Shown: positions 58,601 through 64,000 of the stretch, in pieces
Position numbering within the stretch: the stretch's first letter is position 1
Layout of the letters: every line of letters begins with the position of its first letter
Assembly: GCA_046290575.1 (NCBI GenBank)
Contig: JBKAGX010000001.1
Coordinates: 682,001 to 746,000, forward strand
Direction: 5' to 3'
From: JANQQJ01 sp046290575
GTDB lineage: Bacteria > Pseudomonadota > Alphaproteobacteria > SMXS01
DNA length: 64,000 bases
Program-made: the position numbers and the translations under genes
Notes under the pieces: generated by a model
Told to the model about the DNA's origin: nothing
The model's database searches: none
Seen by the model: the letters and a program-made list of their open reading frames with translations, nothing else

Positions 58601-59303
58601 CTATGGCGCCAACGTCAACCAACTCGTCGACAGCGGCGCCTGGGACGACGAAGACGAACTTGCCGAGACCTATTCCCAGCGCAAATGCTTCGCTTATGGC
58701 CGGTCCGGCCAGGTGGAAAAGCAGCAGGATCTTTTGCAGACCATGCTGGGCGATGTGGATCTGGCCTATCAGAATCTGGAATCTGTCGAAGTCGGCGTCA
58801 CGTCTCTTGATCATTATTTCGATACGCTGGGCGGCATCAGCCGCGCGGTAAAGACCGCCAAGGGCGACGCTGTCCCGGTCTATATCGGCGATCAGACGCA
58901 TGGAGACGGGCTGGTCCGGACGCTGGGTGAGCAGGTGGCGCTGGAAACCCGCACCCGCATGCTGAACCCCAAATGGTACGAGGGCATGCTCAAACACGGC
59001 CATGAGGCCGTCCGTCAGATCGAGGCGCACATCACCAATACAATGGGCTGGTCGGCGACGACAGGCGCTGTAGACCCGTGGGTCTATCAGCGGCTGAGCG
59101 AAACCTATGTGCTCGACGACGAGATGCGCGAGCGGCTGGCGAAACTGAACCCCGCGGCCTCGGTCAAATTGGCAAACCGGCTGCTGGAAGCGCATGAACG
59201 TGACTATTGGGCTCCCTCCGAAGAGACGCTGGAAGCCTTGAGGTCCGCGGGCGACGAGCTTGAGGACCGGCTTGAAGGTGTTGGCGTCGGTGTGGCGGCA
59301 TAG
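55602..59303 (+). CDS. bchH: Magnesium chelatase subunit H
   Basis: 1233 aa, full length. It is the porphyrin-binding and catalytic subunit that inserts Mg2+ into protoporphyrin IX, working with BchI and BchD (not in this window). CobN/BchH-type blocks are recognisable: HFGTHGALEFMPGKQ, the YLYAANNPSEATIAKRRSNA segment, HGFDPFRIPS, LSGIFRDLLPLQ and NTMGWSATTGAVDPWVYQ. The start is ATG at 55602, which gives a 26-bp overlap with bchB. No later Met fits the family N-terminus KVVVITLDSHLSG better. Confidence 0.97.
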   Translation: MPKRISAADATPVKVVVITLDSHLSGAADRARAELVKDLPGLELCLHAASDWAHDQQALERCHDDIETGDIVFANMLFMEDHIEAVLPQLEARRDHCDAMVGCVASGEIIRLTQMGRFAMDGEQSGAMTLLKRLRGKKTNTNASAGAQQMAALRRLPQILRFIPGTAQDVRAYFLTMQYWLAGSDDNIVNLVRFLIDRYATGPRSTLRGALKSKPPIHYPEVGVYHPRLKTRMAETSDKLPKASKKPVGTVGVLVMRSYVLGGDTAHYDKVIEDLEAKGLNVIPAFASGLDARPAVEEFFVKDGEPIIDAMVSLTGFSLVGGPAYNDSKAAEDMLAALDVPCIAAHAVEFQTLDQWHGSERGLMPIEATMMVAIPELDGAVGPTVFGGRTGVPGEARKMLPDPERTESLAARVEKIVTLRRAPASERRLAVVLFNFPPNAGATGTAAHLSVFESLHRTLQGLAADGYQVDVPETVDDLRDRVLRGNAQRMGTDANVHARIATDDHVRREPWLEQIEEQWGPAPGRQQTDGSSIFVLGAQFGNVFVGVQPGFGYEGDPMRLLFSGSFAPTHAFAAFYRYLREDFAANAVLHFGTHGALEFMPGKQAGLASECWPERLIGDLPNFYLYAANNPSEATIAKRRSNATLISYLTPSVTQAGLYRGLSDLKGSLDRWRTLAPEAEHERASLAELIQAQAAEVDLAPAEPVWNGDASVRIDGLSAAIHELEKTLIPHGMHIVGKPPEAEERTDTLLAMAEADSGARPPRAAVEAIVDGQTPEQAVALAGKHADVEALARLADANRLMSEDHEIPGMLQALKGGYVRPVSGGDLLRTPAIMPTGRNIHGFDPFRIPSTFAVLDGKQQTERLLERHMAEDGTLPESVAFVLWGTDNLKSEGGPIGQVLALIGARPHIDSYGRVSGATLIPLEELGRPRIDVVVTLSGIFRDLLPLQTKMLAEATFLAASADEPVEQNYVRKHALAYQQVHDCDLETAALRVFSNADGAYGANVNQLVDSGAWDDEDELAETYSQRKCFAYGRSGQVEKQQDLLQTMLGDVDLAYQNLESVEVGVTSLDHYFDTLGGISRAVKTAKGDAVPVYIGDQTHGDGLVRTLGEQVALETRTRMLNPKWYEGMLKHGHEAVRQIEAHITNTMGWSATTGAVDPWVYQRLSETYVLDDEMRERLAKLNPAASVKLANRLLEAHERDYWAPSEETLEALRSAGDELEDRLEGVGVGVAA

Positions 59304-59323
59304 AGATTTTTGAGGAGAAAGTG

Positions 59324-60217
59324 ATGCTGGATATTAGAGACCCGATCAATCCCAACGAAGATGGCGAAGGCAGCGTGCAGGTCCAGATGGATCCGTCGAT
59401 GCAGATCGATACGGCCAAGGTATTTGCCGTTTATGGCAAGGGTGGCATCGGCAAAAGCACGACGTCGTCGAACCTCTCCGTAGCGTTTTCCAAGCTGGGC
59501 AAACGGGTGCTGCAGATCGGCTGCGACCCCAAGCATGATTCGACCTTCACGCTGACCAAAACACTCATGCCGACCGTGATCGATGTGCTGGAAACGGTGG
59601 ACTTTCACGCTGAAGAGCTGCGTGTCGAGGACTTCGTTTATGAAGGCTACAACGGCGTGATGTGCGTTGAGGCCGGCGGCCCGCCCGCCGGCACGGGTTG
59701 CGGCGGCTATGTGGTCGGTCAGACCGTGAAGCTGCTGAAAGAGCATCATCTGCTGGAAGATACCGATGTTGTTATCTTCGACGTGCTGGGCGACGTGGTC
59801 TGCGGTGGCTTTGCGGCCCCTTTGCAGCATGCGGACCGGGCGCTGGTGGTGACCGCGAATGATTTTGACTCGATCTTTGCCATGAACCGCATCGTCGCGG
59901 CCATCAAGGCGAAGTCGAAGAACTACGATGTCCGGCTGGGTGGTGCGATTGCCAATCGCAGTGACGGTGTCGACCAGATCGAAAAATTCAATGAGAAAAC
60001 CGGGCTGCAGACACTGGCCCATTTCCCGAACCTGGACATCATTCGCAAAAGCCGGTTGATGAAGTCGACCCTGTTCGAACTGGAATCGTCGCCTGAGCTG
60101 GATGCGGTTCAGGATGAATATCTCCGGCTCGCCGCGTCCTTGTGGGCCGGGACGGAGCCTCTCGAGGCCACGCCGCTCAAAGACCGCGATATCTTCGACC
60201 TGCTGGGTTTTGAATGA
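59324..60217 (+). CDS. bchL: Light-independent protochlorophyllide reductase iron-sulfur ATP-binding protein
   Basis: 297 aa, NifH-like homodimeric reductase of DPOR. The P-loop is YGKGGIGKSTTSSN at about residue 37. The two Cys that hold the bridging [4Fe-4S] cluster are in GTGCGGYVVG and DVVCGGFAAPL. GCDPKHDSTFTLT is the NifH-like switch I region. ATG at 59324 follows AGGAG at 59313-59317. A GTG one codon earlier is also possible. It overlaps bchM by 4 bp. Confidence 0.97.
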   Translation: MLDIRDPINPNEDGEGSVQVQMDPSMQIDTAKVFAVYGKGGIGKSTTSSNLSVAFSKLGKRVLQIGCDPKHDSTFTLTKTLMPTVIDVLETVDFHAEELRVEDFVYEGYNGVMCVEAGGPPAGTGCGGYVVGQTVKLLKEHHLLEDTDVVIFDVLGDVVCGGFAAPLQHADRALVVTANDFDSIFAMNRIVAAIKAKSKNYDVRLGGAIANRSDGVDQIEKFNEKTGLQTLAHFPNLDIIRKSRLMKSTLFELESSPELDAVQDEYLRLAASLWAGTEPLEATPLKDRDIFDLLGFE

Positions 60218-60918
60218 TGCAGACAGCCTCCTACCAGCAGCGGCGTGACCAGCTCTTGACCTATTTCGACCGCACGGCGGTCGATGCCTGGTCGAAGCTG
60301 ACTTCGGACGCGCCGGTGGGCCGCATCCGCGCGACCGTGCGGGCAGGGCGCGACGAAATGCGCGCGGCGATCCTGGCGCGACTGCCTGCCAACCTGACCG
60401 GCCACCGGGTTCTTGATGCCGGGTGTGGCACAGGTGCTCTCGCCGTCGAATGTGCACGGCGCGGCGCGCATGTTACCGCGATTGACTTGTCGCCAACGCT
60501 GGTCGGGCTCGCTCAGGAGCGTACACCACGTGACCTGGGGGCAGGGTCCATCGATTTTCAGGTCGGCGACATGCTCGATGCAACACTCGGCGACTTCAGC
60601 CACGTGGTCGCGATGGATTCACTGATTCATTACAACGCCGATGACATCACCCGCGTACTGGCCGGTTTGGCCTCACACACATCCCACACGATTGTCGCGA
60701 CCTTTGCGCCGCGCACACCGGCGTTAACGGTGATGCACTCTATTGGCCGTTTCTTTCCGCGTGGCGACCGTGCACCGGCCATAGAACCTGTCAGCGAAGC
60801 GCGGTTGCGCGACCTTATCGGCAAGGCGCCGGGTCTGAAAGACTGGCGCATTGGCACCACACACCGTGTGAACAGCGGCTTCTACATGTCTCAGGCGATG
60901 GAGTTGATCCGTCCATGA
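60214..60918 (+). CDS. bchM: Magnesium-protoporphyrin IX methyltransferase
   Basis: 234 aa, class I SAM-dependent methyltransferase that methylates the C13 propionate of Mg-protoporphyrin IX. The SAM site is VLDAGCGTGALAVECARRGAHVTAIDLS. VVAMDSLIHY and SIGRFFPRGDRAPAIEPVSE are BchM-specific stretches. ATG overlaps the bchL stop (ATGA), and its own stop overlaps lhaA in the same way. Confidence 0.96.
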   Translation: MMQTASYQQRRDQLLTYFDRTAVDAWSKLTSDAPVGRIRATVRAGRDEMRAAILARLPANLTGHRVLDAGCGTGALAVECARRGAHVTAIDLSPTLVGLAQERTPRDLGAGSIDFQVGDMLDATLGDFSHVVAMDSLIHYNADDITRVLAGLASHTSHTIVATFAPRTPALTVMHSIGRFFPRGDRAPAIEPVSEARLRDLIGKAPGLKDWRIGTTHRVNSGFYMSQAMELIRP

Positions 60919-62348
60919 GTCAACCGCGGTCCAAAATCGGTCTGGCACAGGGGTGGGCGAGTCTGGCGCCCCGCTTTTTGCCGTTCGCCGATGCCGCCAC
61001 CAAGGAATTGCCGCTGGGGCAGTTGCTCCGCCTGTCGCTGTTCCAGGTTTCGGTCGGCCTCGCCTTCGTTCTCCTGAACGGCACCCTGAACCGGGTCATG
61101 ATCGTGGAGTTGGGGATTCCGGCGTCGCTCGTGGCGCTGATGGTCGCCCTGCCGATCCTGTTTGCTCCGGTTCGCGTGCTGATCGGCCATAAATCGGACC
61201 ATCACCGGTCTATCCTGGGCTGGCGCCGCGTGCCCTATATCTGGTTCGGGTCGCTGCTGCAGTTTGGCGGTCTGGCGATCCTGCCTTTTGCGCTGCTGAT
61301 CATGTCTGGCGATACCCATGGGCCGGTGGTTATCGGGCAGATCGGGGCAGGACTTGCCTTTCTGATGATTGGTGCAGGGCTGCACACGACACAGACGGCG
61401 GGGCTGGCACTGGCCACGGATCTTGCGCCGGAAGAGGCACGTCCCCGCGTCGTCGCGCTGCTTTACGTCATGCTGCTGGTTGGCATGGTGGTGACCTCGC
61501 TGTTTTTTGGCGCTTATCTGACGGACTTCACGCAGATCAAGCTGATCGAGATCGTCCAGGGCGCGGCCGTCGTAACGATCGTTTTGAATATGATCGCGCT
61601 CTGGAAGCAGGAGGGACGTAATCCGTCCATGACTGCGCCGGACCGCGAACGTCCCAACCTTAAAGAGGCCTGGAAAGACTTCATTCAAGGCGGACAGACC
61701 GGTCGTCTTCTTGTTGTCGTAGGCCTTGGAACCGCGGCCTTCAGCATGCAGGACATCCTGCTGGAGCCCTATGGCGGCGAGGTGCTTGGCCTATCCGTGG
61801 GTGCGACCACGTCGCTGACGGCGATGCTGGCAGCGGGGACGTTGGCCGGGTTTACGCTTGCCGCGCGCGGCCTGGTGCACGGGGTTGATCCGCACCGCTT
61901 GTCGGCAATGGGTGTTCTGGTCGGGCTCTTTGCCTTTGCCGCTGTCATCTTTGCCGCGCCGATGGAGTCCCCGTTGATGTTCCGGATGGGCACGGGCCTG
62001 ATCGGCTTTGGCACCGGGTTGTTTGGCATCGGCACGTTGACAGCTGCCATGGCGCTTGCCGACCGCGGGCAGAGTGGCTTGGCGCTGGGCGCCTGGGGCG
62101 CTGTACAGGCGACCGCTGCCGGTATCGCGATCGCGCTGGGCGGCGGAATTCGTGACGGGGTCGCTTTCCTGGCTGCCGATGGAGCGCTGGGGGCGGCGCT
62201 GACGGGACCAGTCGTCGGATATGGCGCTGTCTACAATCTTGAAATTCTTCTTCTTTTTGCAACCTTGGTTGCGATCGGACCGCTTGTTGGCAGCAACCGG
62301 TCCGCGCGGCCGTCGTCAAAGTTCGGGCTGGCTGAGTTTCCCGGCTAG
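60915..62348 (+). CDS. lhaA: Light-harvesting complex 1 assembly protein (PucC/BCD family MFS)
   Basis: 477 aa with about 12 spans. LRLSLFQVSVGLAFVLLNGTLNRVMIVELGIPASLV is the BCD-family signature, and RVLIGHKSDHHRSILGWRRVPYIWFGS is highly conserved in LhaA. It assists insertion of LH1 polypeptides or delivery of bacteriochlorophyll. It overlaps the bchM stop by 4 bp and precedes puhA by 23 bp, the standard order. It is a distant paralogue of the PucC-like protein at 47203. Confidence 0.96.
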   Translation: MSQPRSKIGLAQGWASLAPRFLPFADAATKELPLGQLLRLSLFQVSVGLAFVLLNGTLNRVMIVELGIPASLVALMVALPILFAPVRVLIGHKSDHHRSILGWRRVPYIWFGSLLQFGGLAILPFALLIMSGDTHGPVVIGQIGAGLAFLMIGAGLHTTQTAGLALATDLAPEEARPRVVALLYVMLLVGMVVTSLFFGAYLTDFTQIKLIEIVQGAAVVTIVLNMIALWKQEGRNPSMTAPDRERPNLKEAWKDFIQGGQTGRLLVVVGLGTAAFSMQDILLEPYGGEVLGLSVGATTSLTAMLAAGTLAGFTLAARGLVHGVDPHRLSAMGVLVGLFAFAAVIFAAPMESPLMFRMGTGLIGFGTGLFGIGTLTAAMALADRGQSGLALGAWGAVQATAAGIAIALGGGIRDGVAFLAADGALGAALTGPVVGYGAVYNLEILLLFATLVAIGPLVGSNRSARPSSKFGLAEFPG

Positions 62349-62371
62349 TCACAAACCCAAAGGAGGCACGG

Positions 62372-63142
62372 ATGCCAACTGGGAATTTTATAGGTACGGT
62401 CGATCTCGCATTGATCTCGCTATACGCCTTCTGGATTTTCTTCTTCGGCCTGATCGTCTATCTGCGCCGCGAAGACAAGCGCGAGGGCTATCCGCTCGTG
62501 ACGGACAACCCGCGAAGCATAAAAGGAACGGTGTTTGCGCCCCCGCCCCGGCAGGTCAAGACGTTTTCAACCACCCATGGCGAGGTGGTGAGCGGCCGTG
62601 TCGACCAGCGTGATATCAACCTGTCGCCAAGTGAGCCCTGGTCGGGTGCCCCGTTTGATCCGACGGGTGATCCAATGCTGGACGGTGTTGGCCCGGCGTC
62701 TTATGCCGAACGCGCCGATGTGCCCGAAAAGACGCTAAGCGGTGAGATTTCGATCGTACCGCTCCGGGTTGCGACAGACCACTTCGTTGAGCCTCTGGGC
62801 CCGAACCCAATCGGCATGGAGGTGGTCGCTGCCGACGGTGTCGTGGCTGGCCATGTGACAGATGTCTGGGTCGACCGGGCAGAGATTATTGTTCGGTATC
62901 TGGAAGTCGAGGTCGGTGAAGAAGGTGCGGCGCATAAGGTGCTGCTGCCGATGCCGTTCGCGACGGTCGATGCGATGAATGCCGAGATCAACGTCAAGGC
63001 GATCACCGCAGAACAGTTCAAGTCGGTGCCCACAACGGCCAGTCCCGATCAGGTCACGCTTTTGGAGGAAGACAAGATCACCGGCTACTTCGGTGGCGGC
63101 TATCTCTATGCCTGGCCAGAGCGAGCGGAGCCGCTGATATGA
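62372..63142 (+). CDS. puhA: Photosynthetic reaction centre H subunit
   Basis: 256 aa. A single N-terminal membrane helix (VDLALISLYAFWIFFFGLIVYL) is followed by REDKREGYPL, both diagnostic. The cytoplasmic part is a PRC-barrel (VAADGVVAGHVTDVWVDRAE to HKVLLPMPFA) that caps the quinone side of the L and M subunits. AAGGAGG precedes the ATG. Its stop overlaps puhB by 4 bp. Confidence 0.98.
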   Translation: MPTGNFIGTVDLALISLYAFWIFFFGLIVYLRREDKREGYPLVTDNPRSIKGTVFAPPPRQVKTFSTTHGEVVSGRVDQRDINLSPSEPWSGAPFDPTGDPMLDGVGPASYAERADVPEKTLSGEISIVPLRVATDHFVEPLGPNPIGMEVVAADGVVAGHVTDVWVDRAEIIVRYLEVEVGEEGAAHKVLLPMPFATVDAMNAEINVKAITAEQFKSVPTTASPDQVTLLEEDKITGYFGGGYLYAWPERAEPLI

Positions 63143-63822
63143 GCCATCATCACGATGATTTCGAGAGGGAGCCGATTCCCGGCTTGCCAGAGGTCCCGCC
63201 GGAAGGGGAGAAGATCCTCTGGCAGGGGTCCCCGGACTGGAAAGGGTTGGCGTTACGCGCCTTTCACGCCCGTAAGGTCGCGATCTATTTTGGTATTCTG
63301 ATCGTCTGGGAACTTGTCGATGCTGCCACCGGCGGCGGCGCCATGTCCGATGCCCTGATCTCTGCCGTCGGCCTGGTGGCCATGGGCGCGGCGGCCTCTG
63401 CTGTTCTGGTCTATCTGGCGCGAATCTCTGCCCGCACGTCGATCTATACCATCACCAACCATCGCGTGGTGATGCGGATCGGCATGGCTTTTCCGGTCAC
63501 GATCAACCTGCCGTTCAAGCTGATCGACTCAGCTTCGATGAAGACGCAGAAAAACGGTCTGGGGGATATTCCGATTGCTGTGCGCGAGGGGAACCGTGTT
63601 GCCTATGCGGTGTTGTGGCCACATGCGCGGCCCTGGCACGTCAGGCACCCCGAGCCGATGCTGCGGTCGCTGCCTGAGCCGGAGAAAGTTGCGCGGCTGC
63701 TTGCAGATGCCCTGGCGAGCGAAGTCGGCGGTCAGGTGGCCGCGCCCGCGCCAGTGGGTGCACGCCAGCCTGCTCAACCCTCTGGTGCGCGTGCTGGTGG
63801 CCTGGCCACGGCAGGCGGCTGA
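63139..63822 (+). CDS. puhB: Photosynthetic complex assembly protein PuhB
   Basis: 227 aa. GLPEVPPEGEKILWQGSPDWKGLALRAFHARKVAIYF is the typical N-terminus leading into the first of about two to three spans. The PH-like domain begins YTITNHRVVMRIGMAFPVTINLPFK. PuhB helps assemble the reaction centre. The ATG overlaps puhA (ATGA). The C-terminal tail is Ala/Gly/Pro-rich and appears to be lineage-specific. Confidence 0.95.
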   Translation: MSHHHDDFEREPIPGLPEVPPEGEKILWQGSPDWKGLALRAFHARKVAIYFGILIVWELVDAATGGGAMSDALISAVGLVAMGAAASAVLVYLARISARTSIYTITNHRVVMRIGMAFPVTINLPFKLIDSASMKTQKNGLGDIPIAVREGNRVAYAVLWPHARPWHVRHPEPMLRSLPEPEKVARLLADALASEVGGQVAAPAPVGARQPAQPSGARAGGLATAGG

Positions 63823-63837
63823 TAAGGGGATTGCGCG

Positions 63838-64000
63838 GTGACTGAGACAACCGAAGTCGAACATTTTCCCAAGCGCATCCTGTACGGGGTTGCGGTGCTG
63901 GTACTGGTCGCGTTCACCGCGGCGGTGGTCGGGCGTCAATACGACATCGGTGCGATGCGGACGCCCGAGGGCGTGCCGGTTGCAAGCCGCGATATCAACT
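63838..64000 (+). CDS. puhC: Photosynthetic complex assembly protein PuhC (5' part; runs off the window)
   Basis: 54 codons are visible from GTG at 63838, with AAGGGGA at 63824-63830 as ribosome site. There is a short cytoplasmic stretch (TEVEHFPKRILYG), one membrane span (VAVLVLVAFTAAVVG) and then a periplasmic start ending VASRDIN. That topology and the SRD motif fit PuhC, which affects LH1 and reaction-centre amounts. Order after puhB agrees. The rest of the gene lies beyond the window. Confidence 0.88.
   Translation, partial: MTETTEVEHFPKRILYGVAVLVLVAFTAAVVGRQYDIGAMRTPEGVPVASRDIN

Noticed and set aside
1..64000. CRISPR arrays, tRNA genes, rRNA genes, insertion sequences and phage genes
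   Set aside because: No repeated spacers, cloverleaf segments, transposase or integrase frames were seen on either strand.

Overview
The window comes from a GC-rich alphaproteobacterium that carries a bacteriochlorophyll-based type II photosystem. The evidence is a photosynthesis gene cluster (PGC) in the usual alphaproteobacterial order (bchG, a pucC-like gene, bchP, ppsR, ppaA/aerR, bchF-N-B-H-L-M, lhaA, puhA-B-C) and an alphaproteobacterial-type inorganic pyrophosphatase. The lineage cannot be fixed more closely, and an aerobic anoxygenic phototroph is as compatible as a purple bacterium. No tRNA, rRNA, CRISPR array, insertion sequence or phage gene was found, and coding density is very high: no gap exceeds 300 bp.

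Region 1 (1 to about 44.7 kb) is a catabolic or secondary-metabolism region of short, often overlapping operons on both strands. It encodes six Rieske non-haem iron oxygenase alpha subunits (1-477 partial, 2206, 5188, 15280, 24743, 39449) with no beta subunit, ferredoxin or reductase nearby. With them are three luciferase-like (LLM) flavin oxidoreductases, five short-chain dehydrogenases, three aldo/keto reductases, two CaiB/BaiF CoA-transferases, two enoyl-CoA hydratases, two thiolase-family proteins and two glutathione transferases. There are also two VOC proteins, a dienelactone hydrolase-like protein, an OYE/FadH-like reductase followed by a molybdopterin oxidoreductase, a flavin alpha-hydroxy-acid oxidase with an altered active-site Arg, a fatty-acid desaturase, a sulfotransferase, an MFS transporter, an N-acyl-D-amino-acid deacylase-like hydrolase and a TetR regulator. 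Together these suggest oxidative attack on one or several cyclic or aliphatic organic substrates, followed by CoA activation and beta-oxidation-like steps. The substrate is unknown.

Region 2 (about 44.7 to 64 kb) is the PGC. A cytochrome c2-like gene (44988) comes first. On the minus strand are bchG, the BCD/PucC transporter gene, bchP and tspO as one tightly coupled operon, preceded by the regulators ppaA and ppsR. On the plus strand, bchF-N-B-H-L-M-lhaA-puhA-puhB-puhC form a near-continuous superoperon that runs off the right edge. It makes chlorophyllide and bacteriochlorophyll precursors and then the reaction-centre H subunit and its assembly factors.

The most striking non-coding signal is in the divergent ppaA/bchF region (52161-52240). 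Two good sigma70-type promoters face away from each other, and their -35 boxes (TTGACG and TTGACA) are the outer ends of two abutting dyads of the PpsR-like form YGT-N12-ACR. The bchG promoter has the same design: a CGTCAA-N6-TTGACG dyad whose proximal arm is the -35 box. The predicted +1 of bchF falls exactly on an ATG of an 11-codon frame coupled to bchF, and that of bchG falls 1 nt before its ATG. These are predictions from sequence only.
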